A DNA stretch of 12,291 nt from Ruthenibacterium avium (GTDB taxonomy: Bacteria > Bacillota > Clostridia > Oscillospirales > Ruminococcaceae). The notes under the pieces were generated by a model. The model searched no databases and was not told where the DNA came from. It worked only from the letters and a program-made list of their open reading frames with translations. Below are positions 1 through 7,552 of this stretch, piece by piece. The translations under genes and the position numbers were made by a program. Position 1 is the stretch's first letter; each line of letters begins with the position of its first letter. The stretch spans positions 1 to 12,291 of the forward strand of contig DWYA01000045.1 of NCBI GenBank assembly GCA_019118905.1, in the 5' to 3' direction.

Positions 1-39
1 CGTCAACTGATCCTCATGCACGAATGTGCGTGTTTTCAT
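1..39 (-). CDS. N-terminal fragment of an unrecognised divergent gene
   Basis: On the minus strand an AAGGAGG Shine-Dalgarno (plus positions 49-55) sits 9 nt ahead of an ATG at 39-37. From there 13 codons stay open to the left edge, reading MKTRTFVHEDQLT. The near-perfect ribosome site at good spacing is the main reason to call a gene. The fragment is too short to assign a family. In Bacillus subtilis the ynzC region lies close to lexA, but these residues do not look like the start of LexA, so that comparison gives no name. The gene is divergent from the DUF896 gene. No convincing minus-strand promoter was found between them. Confidence 0.55.
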   Translation of the reverse strand, partial: MKTRTFVHEDQLT

Positions 40-113
40 AAACTTTTTCCTCCTTCACTTCTTTTCACAGCAAAGGGCGCGCCGGGCTTGGATTTGCAAG
101 TCTGACGCGCTTT

Positions 114-142
114 TTGCGTTTTCTTTAAAAAAGTGGTATAAT
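114..142 (+). promoter_or_regulatory. Sigma-A-type promoter with extended -10 for the DUF896 gene
   Basis: TTGCGT at 114-119 and a perfect TATAAT at 137-142 are separated by 17 bp. A TG one base ahead of the -10 (134-135) makes an extended -10 element, which can compensate for the weaker -35. The start of transcription would fall near 149, giving a leader of about 80 nt before the ATG at 231. Confidence 0.75.
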
Positions 143-189
143 AAAACAGATTATGAAAGATTGGGTGGAAAGCATCTGAAAATACAAAA

Positions 190-215
190 GATTCAAACCA
201 TTTTGTCGTTGAATC
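190..215 (+). promoter_or_regulatory. Inverted repeat in the DUF896 gene leader
   Basis: GATTCAA at 190-196 and TTGAATC at 209-215 form a perfect 7-bp inverted repeat with a 12-nt spacer. It lies inside the predicted 5' untranslated leader and ends 4 nt before the GGAGGAT ribosome site (220-226). It could be a small mRNA hairpin near the ribosome site or a downstream operator. It has no U-tract, so it is not a terminator. A function is not shown, and a 7-bp repeat can arise by chance. Confidence 0.3.
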
Positions 216-230
216 ACATGGAGGATCAAT

Positions 231-434
231 ATGACGCAAGAAAAAATTGCCCGCATTAACGAACTGGCCGCCAAAAGCCGCACCGAACAGGGCTTAACTG
301 AAGAAGAACAAACTGAGCAGGCAGCGCTGCGCCGGGAATATGTGGACGCGATGAAGCATTCGTTAAAAACACAGCTGGATCGCACCGTTATTGTGAACCC
401 GGACGGAAGCCGTACACAGCTGAAAAAGAAATAA
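231..434 (+). CDS. DUF896 (UPF0291, YnzC-like) small protein
   Basis: This 67-residue protein matches the DUF896/UPF0291 family typified by B. subtilis YnzC. The N-terminal segment KIARINELAAKS, the following TEEE..EQ..LRREY block, and a C-terminal I.NPDGS stretch agree in order and spacing with the family. Members are small cytoplasmic proteins forming a short helical hairpin. Their molecular role is not established. In B. subtilis ynzC lies in an SOS-associated operon with yneA and yneB, but neither gene nor a LexA-type site is visible here. The ATG at 231 is preceded by GGAGGAT at 220-226, about 4 nt upstream, and by its own promoter at 114-142. The 67-residue length is normal. No terminator was seen after it, so read-through into the penicillin-binding protein gene is possible. 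Confidence 0.9.
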   Translation: MTQEKIARINELAAKSRTEQGLTEEEQTEQAALRREYVDAMKHSLKTQLDRTVIVNPDGSRTQLKKK

Positions 435-618
435 GCGTGTGCAGAAAATGTGCCAAAAGGAAAATGGCTGCCGCACGGCCTGCAAGAGGAGAGAGGGCTT
501 GCGGCAAAACCGTTTTGGCGCTGTGATTTGAAGCGCAAGCAAGGCGTATTTCGTCTATAAAAAGGGCGCTTTCAATCGGAAGGGAAAGGGGCACATAGCA
601 GCAAGGGGGGGCGATGCT
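435..618 (+). other. Intergenic region between the DUF896 and penicillin-binding protein genes
   Basis: This 184-nt stretch contains no supported gene. It has an inverted repeat, GCTTGCG at 497-503 with CGCAAGC at 534-540. A second, very tight palindrome (CAAAAC at 505-510 facing GTTTTG at 512-517) is nested inside it. No U-tract follows, so it is not a standard terminator. No -35/-10 pair with acceptable spacing was found: the best -35-like TTGAAG (528-533) is 22 bp from TATAAA (556-561). The penicillin-binding protein gene therefore either has a weak promoter here or is read from the DUF896 promoter. Confidence 0.4.
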
Positions 619-3009
619 TTGGAAAATAGACGGATGATTCGATTGCCGAAATCATATTTGGTGCAGGAAGGGAAAAAAGGGGTCATTCTGCCTGATGCCC
701 TGCCGGTGGAAGGTGACTTTCAGGATGATTGGGAAGTAGAGTGTGAGGAAATGCAATACAGCGACTATCAAATTTCAAACGGGCATTCGGGGGGCAATAC
801 GCCGCAGCCGGCACAGCCGACCCCGCCGCCCAAAAAGCATTTTTGGAAAAAGTTGTTGCTGCGCTTGGCAGCTGTGCTGGTGGTTTTAGGCCTTGTGGCG
901 GGAGGTTTGCTGATTTCCTACTTAAAGCGGGCTACCGTTAACGATTTTCTGTGGCTGAGCTTGGAACAGCTGCCCTACCGCGATGCAACGATTCTTTATG
1001 CGCAGCACCGAGAAACGGGCGAGTGGGAAGAGTACGACACCTTGCGGGCGACTCAGCAGCGCATTTGGGTGCCGCTCAGCGAAATCCCGCTTGACTTACA
1101 ACATGCCTTTGTGGCCGTAGAGGACCGAGATTTTTATAAGCACAGCGGCGTAAGTTGGAAACGCACCATTTTTGCCGGACTCAATGAAGTCAAAAAAATT
1201 CTGACCGGCACATATTTTGGCGGAGAAGAAGGCATTAAGCAGGGGGCTTCCACCATTGATCAGCAGCTGATTAAAAATTTGCTGGGGGACGATGAGGCCG
1301 GCGGCTTTGACGGTTATATGCGGAAAGTGCGCGAGATTTGGCGCGCGCTGAAATTGGATCGCAATTATGAAAAAGACGTCATTTTGGAAGCTTATCTGAA
1401 TGTGATTGGCATGACTGGCAACACCGCAGGTGTACAGGCTGAGAGCATCAAGCTGTTCAATAAGCCGGTCAGCGAGCTTTCTTTGGCGCAGTGTGCGTCA
1501 TTGGCGGCAATTACGAAAAACCCCAGCCGCTATGACCCGGTGCGCTACCCCGAAAACAATATTTCTCGCCGCAATTATATTTTGCAGGAGATGTACGAGC
1601 AAGGCTATATTACAAAGGCCGAGTATGATACGGCCTGTGCCGAGCCGCTCAATCTGGAACCCGGTACAGTAGAGGTGCAGCCCACGGGAGTGACTTCCTG
1701 GTTTACGGATGAAGTGATTGAGGATGTTTCAGAGGATTTAATGCGTGAATATGGGCTGACCAATGAACAGGTGACATCTTTGCTGTATGACGGAGGTTTG
1801 CGCATCTATACCACCGTAGATCCCGAGCTTCAGCGCATTATGGAGGAAAAGATGACAGGCCGGGCCTTTTTCGGCGGGCCGGGCATTGCGGGAACGCAGC
1901 CGGTTTATGATGAGGAAGGAAACCCGGTGCTCGACGAAAACGGCGAGCAGGTGACGGAAAAGGCGACGGAATATCCCGAGGCGGCGATGGTCAGCATTGA
2001 TTATACGGGCAGATTATGCGCTGTGGTCGGCAGTGTAGAGGAAAAAGAATTTTCGCGCGCGTTTAACCGCGGCACGGACGCTTTACGCCAAGTGGGAAGT
2101 ACCATGAAGCCGATTGGGCCTTATGTGCTTGCGCTGGAAAATAATAAAATTAACTGGTCAACGCCGCTTTTGGATGCGCCGGTGCGCGATGAAGTAGACG
2201 AGAAAACGGGCGAAACAAAGCCGTGGCCTGCCAACGTAACGCTCACCTATACGCAGGATGACATCTTGGTGGCCGATGCCATGGCGCAAAGCGTGAACAC
2301 AGTGGCAGTGCGCGTGGGCGAGCTTGTGGGCAGCGACAATATCTATGATTTTGTGACCGATTCGCTGCACATTACCAGCTTTACCGAAAAAGACCGCGAT
2401 CTCGGCCCGATGGTGTTGGGATCTTCGACCTATGGCGTAACGCCCTACGAGCTGGCGGGCGCTTATATGATGTTTGGTTCCGGCGGCACCTTTACCACGC
2501 TTCACAGCTATGAAAGCGTACAGACGGGAACCGGCAAAGAGTTATTAACGCCCGTCATTCAAACCGAGCAGGTGATTTCCTCGGATACGGCTTGGGTGAT
2601 GAATCGAATGCTCAAGGGCGTGATGGAGGGCGCGGGAACAGCCTCCGGCTATGCTTTGTCCGGCGGAATGGAAAGCGTTGGAAAAACGGGAACCAGCTCG
2701 GACAACCGCGACTTCTGGTTTGTGGGCATGACACCCTATTATGTGACGGCAACGTGGTATGGATATGACTCCGGCGCTTCGCTGAACCTGACCAACGGAA
2801 CACAGGAAACCGTCCGTGCGTGGCGCTCTGTCATGCAGGAAGCGCAGCGCAATCTGCCGCAAAAAGAGTTTACCCCTGACAGTTCTGTACAGGAGCTGAA
2901 ATACTGTGTGGAAACGGGTGAACTGGCAGGAGATACCTGTTGGAGAACCAAAACAGGATATTATCGAACCAGCGATGTTCCCCAGCTTTGCACAAAACAT
3001 GCCTCTTAA
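619..3009 (+). CDS. Class A penicillin-binding protein (glycosyltransferase + transpeptidase)
   Basis: This 796-residue bifunctional peptidoglycan synthase polymerises lipid II and cross-links stem peptides outside the membrane. Residues 1-75 form a cytoplasmic tail with a proline-rich stretch (61-71). One membrane helix spans about 80-101. The GT51 domain has its catalytic Glu168 in EDRDFYKHSG (168-177), GASTIDQQLIKN (209-220), RKVRE (235-239) and LEAYLN (256-261). The transpeptidase domain has STMK with nucleophile Ser494, SVN (558-560) and KTG (689-691). The C-terminus (763-794) carries three cysteines in a C..TGELAGDTC....C..H arrangement common in clostridial homologues. The start is TTG at 619, with a purine-rich AAGGGGGGG site (604-611) about 7 nt upstream. 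An in-frame ATG at 634 would remove only five residues. The GNAT gene follows 27 nt downstream and is probably cotranscribed. Family assignment is firm; which PBP it corresponds to is not. Confidence 0.96.
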   Translation: MENRRMIRLPKSYLVQEGKKGVILPDALPVEGDFQDDWEVECEEMQYSDYQISNGHSGGNTPQPAQPTPPPKKHFWKKLLLRLAAVLVVLGLVAGGLLISYLKRATVNDFLWLSLEQLPYRDATILYAQHRETGEWEEYDTLRATQQRIWVPLSEIPLDLQHAFVAVEDRDFYKHSGVSWKRTIFAGLNEVKKILTGTYFGGEEGIKQGASTIDQQLIKNLLGDDEAGGFDGYMRKVREIWRALKLDRNYEKDVILEAYLNVIGMTGNTAGVQAESIKLFNKPVSELSLAQCASLAAITKNPSRYDPVRYPENNISRRNYILQEMYEQGYITKAEYDTACAEPLNLEPGTVEVQPTGVTSWFTDEVIEDVSEDLMREYGLTNEQVTSLLYDGGLRIYTTVDPELQRIMEEKMTGRAFFGGPGIAGTQPVYDEEGNPVLDENGEQVTEKATEYPEAAMVSIDYTGRLCAVVGSVEEKEFSRAFNRGTDALRQVGSTMKPIGPYVLALENNKINWSTPLLDAPVRDEVDEKTGETKPWPANVTLTYTQDDILVADAMAQSVNTVAVRVGELVGSDNIYDFVTDSLHITSFTEKDRDLGPMVLGSSTYGVTPYELAGAYMMFGSGGTFTTLHSYESVQTGTGKELLTPVIQTEQVISSDTAWVMNRMLKGVMEGAGTASGYALSGGMESVGKTGTSSDNRDFWFVGMTPYYVTATWYGYDSGASLNLTNGTQETVRAWRSVMQEAQRNLPQKEFTPDSSVQELKYCVETGELAGDTCWRTKTGYYRTSDVPQLCTKHAS

Positions 3010-3036
3010 AAATTGTTTGACAGGAGAGAATGAGAA

Positions 3037-3612
3037 ATGAAGGTAAAACAGCTGACATTGGAGCAGATGCGTCGGATTTATGATGATTTCTTTCCCGAAG
3101 CCTTTCCTCAAAATGAAATCCGCCCATGGGAGAATTTAAAAGGTCATTGGGATAATGGCCGGTATGAGTGCTATGGCTATTTTGACGACGAGGACACATT
3201 GTGCAGCTATGCATTCTTTTTTCGCAGTCAAAGAACGCTGTTGCTGGATTATTTGGCCTCGGTTCCGCAAAAACGCGGCGGAGGGCTTGGTGCCTCGTTT
3301 TTAAGAGAGCTTTGCAAGAATGTGGTACAAGACATGATGCTGGCTGAAGTGGAAGCGCCAATTTCCGGTGACCCGGAAACCGACGCTCTTCGCTGCCGCC
3401 GAATTGCGTTTTACGAAAGAAATGGCTTAGTGCAGAAAAATTTGATGAGCTGCGTGTATGATGCAACTTATCGCTTTATGAGCACTGGTTTTGCTGGGAC
3501 GGACGATGAATTTCATGCACTAGTGGAGCAGATGTATCTCGAACTTTTGGGTCAAACAGTGTTTCAAGAGCATGTTATTGTATGGCAGGAGCCCGTCAAA
3601 AGCCACGCATAA
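3037..3612 (+). CDS. GNAT-family N-acetyltransferase
   Basis: This 191-residue cytoplasmic protein has the core of the GNAT fold. A hydrophobic strand TLLLDYLASV (67-76) runs into the acetyl-CoA pyrophosphate loop RGGGLG (80-85), which fits the R/Q-x-x-G-x-G/A motif. It is followed by a helix and then by the motif-B segment RRIAFYERNGL (121-131), the usual place where a residue closes on the thiol side of the cofactor. The substrate cannot be read from sequence. The last 50 residues extend beyond the minimal fold and are less typical. The start ATG at 3037 has AGGAG at 3022-3026, 10 nt upstream. The gene is 27 nt behind the penicillin-binding protein gene in the same direction and ends just before a strong terminator, so it is the last gene of that unit. 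A link to cell-wall metabolism is inferred from position only. Confidence 0.85.
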   Translation: MKVKQLTLEQMRRIYDDFFPEAFPQNEIRPWENLKGHWDNGRYECYGYFDDEDTLCSYAFFFRSQRTLLLDYLASVPQKRGGGLGASFLRELCKNVVQDMMLAEVEAPISGDPETDALRCRRIAFYERNGLVQKNLMSCVYDATYRFMSTGFAGTDDEFHALVEQMYLELLGQTVFQEHVIVWQEPVKSHA

Positions 3613-3624
3613 CCATATGAATTC

Positions 3625-3665
3625 AAAAATCCCCGCTTTTCTCTAGGAGAAAAACGGGGATTTTT
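3625..3665. terminator. Bidirectional intrinsic terminator
   Basis: AAAAATCCCCG at 3625-3635 pairs perfectly with CGGGGATTTTT at 3655-3665. After one C/A mismatch (3636 and 3654) seven more pairs form (3637-3643 with 3647-3653) around a three-base TAG loop, 18 pairs in all. The outer A-tract reads as a U-tract on the opposite strand, so the hairpin is followed by Us in both directions. It lies between two convergent genes, ending at 3612 on plus and 3676 on minus, and should stop transcription from both sides. Confidence 0.95.
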
Positions 3666-3675
3666 GTGTTGCTTA

Positions 3676-5022
3676 TTATTTGTTTTCTTTTTTTTCAGCA
3701 GGAGCTAAAAAACGCTTGATTTTGGCTTCCATAGCCGCAGCATCGGCGGGGGAAATTGCGGCCTTTTCCACGTAACCGTAAATGCGCCCGGCAAAATCGG
3801 CAAAGCGTGGGGCAATGCGCGCAAAGCGTTTGGGATGGAGCTTTAAAGCAAACATGCCGTGAATGCCCAGAAGGGCGAAATATTTCAGCCAGTTAAAGTG
3901 CGGCTGAAACGGGGGAGAGAACGGTGTGTCACGCGGCGGTTCCCGATATACCTGCTCCAGCAAGTCAGCCATGCGAAGATAAGCAGGGCGTTCGCTTTTG
4001 TCAAAGTAGCCCTCGATGACTTCTTTTTGGATCGGAAAGCCCGCTTGCTCATGCTCCGCGGCATCCTCAAAGGCTTCATAGCAGTCGATGACGGCAGCAT
4101 CCCGGTAAATCACCGGGTCGAACTCATATTCAATCGGTACAGGACGCAAAACACCGCAGCTTTTCCCGGCGAAATATACCTCGGCAATGGCGGTACTCAT
4201 CCAAATAAAAATGCGGTCTGCGGCGACAATCCACTGCTTGACGCTGTCGGAGAAAATCACGTGGAAATTGGAGTGCTTTTCTGCCAGCGCGAGCAAAGCG
4301 GGGCTGTTCCACTCGGAGGGGTGGCGGCGATAAACCAGCTGTGCCTCGGGGTGCTGTGTTAAATAACGGTCAAACCAAGCCAGTGTTTGCTCCATGCTGA
4401 CGCGATTGGTATGGGCAAAGCCGGTGAAATCCTCCCCTGCCATTTCAGAAAGCTCCCGCACCTCCTGCTCGGTCATGCTGGCGTAACCAAAGCTGGAAAT
4501 ATAAAGCAGTAAGGGACGGCCAGCGTCCAGCCCGTGTTCGGCGCAAAGCGCCTCTTTGCTTTTGAAATAGCCCTCAAATTCCGGGCGAAGGAAATCCATC
4601 ATCACTGCGCCGGTTACGGGGCAGTTTTTTTCTTCCATGCCATGTGCAATCAAGCGCTCTTGCGTTCGTTTTCCCCAACAGGTTTGAATGCATTTTTTGG
4701 CATTTCCGTTAAAGTTAAACCATGCGCCTTCCTCCTGCGTGTCGGAAAGCATTTGCTCCCAGTGAAGATTGACCACTTTATTGCACACGCCGACATTGTT
4801 ATACACATGGCTGTTGATGGCTTCGTCGTCGTACATGCAGCTGGACACCAGCACCTCGGGCTTGTCCCAGCCGCGAATGCGCCGGGAGATACGCTTGATA
4901 TCGAGCAGCTGCTGGATGGCAACCGTATACCCCCTGCGTTCCAGCTCGGCTTTTAAAAGCAGGATACTTTCATATTCCCGCACAACATGTTCGTATAAAA
5001 TCAAAAAATCAGTATGCTTCAT
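3676..5022 (-). CDS. GT-B-like surface polysaccharide biosynthesis protein
   Basis: This 448-residue protein has no signal peptide and no convincing membrane helix, so it is probably cytoplasmic or peripheral. The architecture suggests two Rossmann-like halves. An N-terminal half opens with FLILYEHVVREYESILLLKAEL, then has EVLVSS (56-61) and LHWEQ (86-90). A C-terminal half has LLLYISSFGY (171-180), LVYRRHPSEW (229-238), a tract around ADRIFIWMSTAIAEVYFAGK (268-287) and PVPIEYEF (294-301). The RRHP plus downstream ST.A.E...AGK pattern resembles GT-B enzymes of capsule and teichoic-type polymer synthesis and proteins labelled surface carbohydrate biosynthesis. Donor and acceptor are unknown. 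The last 80 residues are basic and may bind membrane or partner. Its ATG overlaps the stop of the upstream SGNH gene as ATGA (5019-5022), with AGGAAG inside that gene, so translation is coupled. A non-glycosyltransferase role remains possible. Confidence 0.7.
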   Translation of the reverse strand: MKHTDFLILYEHVVREYESILLLKAELERRGYTVAIQQLLDIKRISRRIRGWDKPEVLVSSCMYDDEAINSHVYNNVGVCNKVVNLHWEQMLSDTQEEGAWFNFNGNAKKCIQTCWGKRTQERLIAHGMEEKNCPVTGAVMMDFLRPEFEGYFKSKEALCAEHGLDAGRPLLLYISSFGYASMTEQEVRELSEMAGEDFTGFAHTNRVSMEQTLAWFDRYLTQHPEAQLVYRRHPSEWNSPALLALAEKHSNFHVIFSDSVKQWIVAADRIFIWMSTAIAEVYFAGKSCGVLRPVPIEYEFDPVIYRDAAVIDCYEAFEDAAEHEQAGFPIQKEVIEGYFDKSERPAYLRMADLLEQVYREPPRDTPFSPPFQPHFNWLKYFALLGIHGMFALKLHPKRFARIAPRFADFAGRIYGYVEKAAISPADAAAMEAKIKRFLAPAEKKENK

Positions 5023-6077
5023 GCCATCACTTCCTGAAATAAAAATGAGGTGTATTCGGGCAGCCCGCGCACAACGTCCAAATGCAAGCCGTCATAATAT
5101 TGTTCCTGTGTAAAGGTTTTGATGGGTTCATATTCAAAGTCGAGTACGGGAACGCCGGTTGCCTCTAAGCGTGATTTGATTTGCTCCAATTCGCTGTCAA
5201 TGCCCAGCGGCTCGACCAAAAGCTCGCGCAGCGCATCATCAATGGGAGGCAGAACAAAGGTCAACTCAATATTGTTTTCCCGGCAATAGGCGGCCAATTC
5301 CTCCAGCCGCTTCATGTTTTCTTCGTTGACGGTGTAAGCACTGTCAGACTCTGTGGCACTTTGCATGGCCTTCAGCAAAGCGGTGGGGTTGGTGCAGCGT
5401 TCTGCGGAAGCCCCCGTGCCGTCTGTTATTGTTTCTGTTTCAATTGCGGGAACCACACCCGGTTTTGCCACATTGGCATACAGGGTGGCGGCATAAGCAA
5501 TCAGATTGCGCCGGTAGGGCAGCGGCGCACCGGTTTCGTCCAGATAGTCCTCCTCGGCCCAATTTCCGGCATCGCGTGTGGCTCCTGTTTGAATGCCCCG
5601 CAAGCGCTGTGCCGCTTCATTCAGCATGTCGATGTTGGTGTTGAAATTGGTCAAATAGGCAAAAGGATTTTCTACCACGGTGGTAATGGCCTGCATTCGG
5701 TTGCGCGCGTCGCCTTCACGAAGGGTATAGAAGCTCACCTCAAAAACGCAGCGTTTCAGCGCTGTTTTTTCGGCGGCAAGATAAAATAAATCCAAACTTT
5801 CATTCATAGAAGCGCCGCCGAACGCAAGGTTGGACCAAGCGACACCGGAAGCTTGCTCCACCAAATCCATATCAAAGTGTGCCATGCGGGAATCTCCCAG
5901 AATAATGGAGTTCTGCGGCTGGTTTAAAAAGCTTCGGATGCGGGTGATGTAGGAGTCCTCGCTGACGGCCCCGCCTTTTAAGCCGAAATAATCATACGGC
6001 TCGAAATAAAGGAACGCGCCAAAATAACAAAGAAAGGGAAGCGCAAGGCAAAAAAGCCGAACAAGCAGTTTTTTCAT
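5019..6077 (-). CDS. Membrane-anchored SGNH-hydrolase-like protein (DltD/AlgJ-type O-acetylation partner)
   Basis: The 352-residue protein starts with a basic tail and one hydrophobic segment (5-24) that should act as a signal anchor and place the rest outside the membrane. The mature part carries SGNH hydrolase blocks. GDSR at 61-64 holds the likely nucleophile Ser63. NLAFGGAS (83-90) holds the block II glycine. YDGLH (328-332) provides the D-x-x-H pair Asp329/His332. Proteins of this kind (DltD, AlgJ, AlgX, PatB) work with an MBOAT membrane protein to move acyl groups, usually acetyl, onto an extracytoplasmic polymer. The MBOAT gene sits immediately upstream. The start ATG at 6077 is 11 nt past the MBOAT stop, and the AAGGGAGG ribosome site (6083-6090) overlaps that stop. 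The block III asparagine was not located with confidence. The acceptor polymer is unknown. Confidence 0.82.
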   Translation of the reverse strand: MKKLLVRLFCLALPFLCYFGAFLYFEPYDYFGLKGGAVSEDSYITRIRSFLNQPQNSIILGDSRMAHFDMDLVEQASGVAWSNLAFGGASMNESLDLFYLAAEKTALKRCVFEVSFYTLREGDARNRMQAITTVVENPFAYLTNFNTNIDMLNEAAQRLRGIQTGATRDAGNWAEEDYLDETGAPLPYRRNLIAYAATLYANVAKPGVVPAIETETITDGTGASAERCTNPTALLKAMQSATESDSAYTVNEENMKRLEELAAYCRENNIELTFVLPPIDDALRELLVEPLGIDSELEQIKSRLEATGVPVLDFEYEPIKTFTQEQYYDGLHLDVVRGLPEYTSFLFQEVMA

Positions 6078-6088
6078 ACAATCCTCCC

Positions 6089-7552
6089 TTAAAAATTGTT
6101 ATACAAAAAGTTGGCGGCGGTGGCAAAATAACCGTTATTCAGCAAAAAACCGCCAAAAATCATGCCGCACAGGATATAATAAAGCACCCAGCGGACAGCA
6201 AACGGACGATTCAACAGCCAACTGGAAAGGGTTTCACCTTTACATGCAAAGCGCCGTAAGCACTCCAGAACAACCGCCAGCACAAAACCAACAGCAAGAA
6301 AGCCAGCTGCGGCATAGACCAAAATGGCCGTTTGCAGGGACGTATTCCAAATGGAAAAGAAGTCGTTCCAGAATGCCGAAAGAGAAAGCGGCTGGAGGGG
6401 GGCGCTTAACACATACAGTGCCTGTGATACATCGCTGCTGCGGAAAAAGACCCACGCAATATTCACCAGCAAAAAAGTGAAAAGGCACTGCACAACGCTC
6501 CACGCGCGGCTTTCTTCCTTGATAGAAAGACTGCTGCGGATTTTTGTGCGCAGGGGCAGCGTTAACGTGCCGCACACTTGATAAATACCGTGCAGAAGTC
6601 CCCAAATCAAAAAGCAAATGCCTGTTCCGTGCCACAGCCCCGAAACCACAAAGGTGAGCAGCAAATTGATGCATTTTCGAGCGGTGCCGCGGCGATTTCC
6701 GCCAAGGGAAATATAAACGTAGTCGCGCAGCCAGCTGGACAGGCTGATGTGCCAGCGTCCCCAAAACTCCTTAATGGAGCGCGAAAAATAAGGGGTGTTG
6801 AAGTTGATGGGGATTTTCAGCCCCAGCAGCTCGGCAAAGCCAAGCGCCAACAAGGAGTAGCCGACAAAGTCAAAGTACAGCTGGAACCCGTAGCCGAACG
6901 CCGCGGCAAGCAGCGTGAAACCTTGATAGGAATAGACATCGGCGTAAACTCCGTTGACAAATACCGCCAGCACATCGGCAACCGCTACCTTATAAAGATA
7001 GCCTTGTGCAATCGTCAGCAGTGCGTGGGGGGCGTGCTGCGGCACAAACCGACGCGACCGCTTCAACTGCGGGAAAAAGCTGCCGGCACGCAGAATAGGC
7101 CCGGATGAAATACAGCAAAAAAAGCTGACAAAAAGAGCTACATGGACAAAGCGGCGCTCGGGTGCGCAAGTTTTGCGGTAGACATCAATGGCATAACTGG
7201 CGGCTTGCAGCGTGAAAAAGCTGATGCCCAGTGGCAGGAGGAATGAGGTTCCAGCGCTTTGCAGGGCAAGGCCAAAAGCTTTACAGAAAACAAGCAAGCC
7301 GATTGTTACAACGCACAGCAAAAACAGCCGGATTTTACGCGCTTTGCCCGAAGCCTTGTCCATCCAAGGTACAAGCGCCCAAACCGCCGCGCTTTCTGCA
7401 ATCAAAAGCGGCAGCCATTGCGGGGTAGCACAGGCATAAAACAGCCAGCTGGCGGCAAGCAAAACCGCGTTTTGAAACCGGCGCGGCACAAGAAACACCG
7501 CCAGCAGCGTGAGGGGGAAAAACAGAAAAAAGCCGAGTTGATGAAAGCTCAA
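6089..7552 (-). CDS. MBOAT-family membrane O-acyltransferase (AlgI/DltB-like)
   Basis: This polytopic protein of 487 residues belongs to the membrane-bound O-acyltransferase family that passes acyl groups across the membrane for polysaccharide O-acetylation. Seen motifs in order are FFLFFPLTLL at the N-terminus, ISSGPILRAG (148-157), LYFDFVGYSLLALG (225-238), PINFNTPYFSRSIKEFWGRW (248-267) followed by His268, and SGLWHGTG (304-311) with His308, the conserved active-site histidine region. The chain ends NFLYNNF, like the aromatic tail of many AlgI homologues. I choose a TTG start at 7552. AAAAGGGAG (7560-7568) lies 7 nt upstream and the protein then begins MSFHQLGFFLFF, the usual family start. 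The frame is open further to 7711, but that would add 53 hydrophilic residues, has no ribosome site and begins about 18 nt after the predicted transcript start. It is first in a three-gene operon. Confidence 0.93.
   Translation of the reverse strand: MSFHQLGFFLFFPLTLLAVFLVPRRFQNAVLLAASWLFYACATPQWLPLLIAESAAVWALVPWMDKASGKARKIRLFLLCVVTIGLLVFCKAFGLALQSAGTSFLLPLGISFFTLQAASYAIDVYRKTCAPERRFVHVALFVSFFCCISSGPILRAGSFFPQLKRSRRFVPQHAPHALLTIAQGYLYKVAVADVLAVFVNGVYADVYSYQGFTLLAAAFGYGFQLYFDFVGYSLLALGFAELLGLKIPINFNTPYFSRSIKEFWGRWHISLSSWLRDYVYISLGGNRRGTARKCINLLLTFVVSGLWHGTGICFLIWGLLHGIYQVCGTLTLPLRTKIRSSLSIKEESRAWSVVQCLFTFLLVNIAWVFFRSSDVSQALYVLSAPLQPLSLSAFWNDFFSIWNTSLQTAILVYAAAGFLAVGFVLAVVLECLRRFACKGETLSSWLLNRPFAVRWVLYYILCGMIFGGFLLNNGYFATAANFLYNNF

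Noticed and set aside
20..40. A possible SOS (LexA) box near CGAATGTGCGTGTT.
   Set aside because: The match to the Bacillus-type CGAAC-N4-GTTCG pattern is poor, and the site lies within the first codons of the divergent gene.
614..637. A seven-codon frame (ATG 614 to TGA 637) overlapping the start of the penicillin-binding protein gene.
   Set aside because: The purine-rich site ends only about 2 nt before this ATG, too close for initiation, while its spacing fits the TTG at 619. Nothing supports a regulatory peptide.
2545..3111. Overlapping minus-strand open frames across the penicillin-binding protein and GNAT genes (also 2870-3466).
   Set aside because: They lie opposite genes with clear family motifs, and their compositions look like frame shadows with no recognisable domain.
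5417..5425. A third copy of TGCCGTCTG, the 9-mer that forms one arm of the MBOAT leader repeat.
   Set aside because: It is inside the SGNH-like coding sequence with no partner arm nearby, so it is most simply coincidence.
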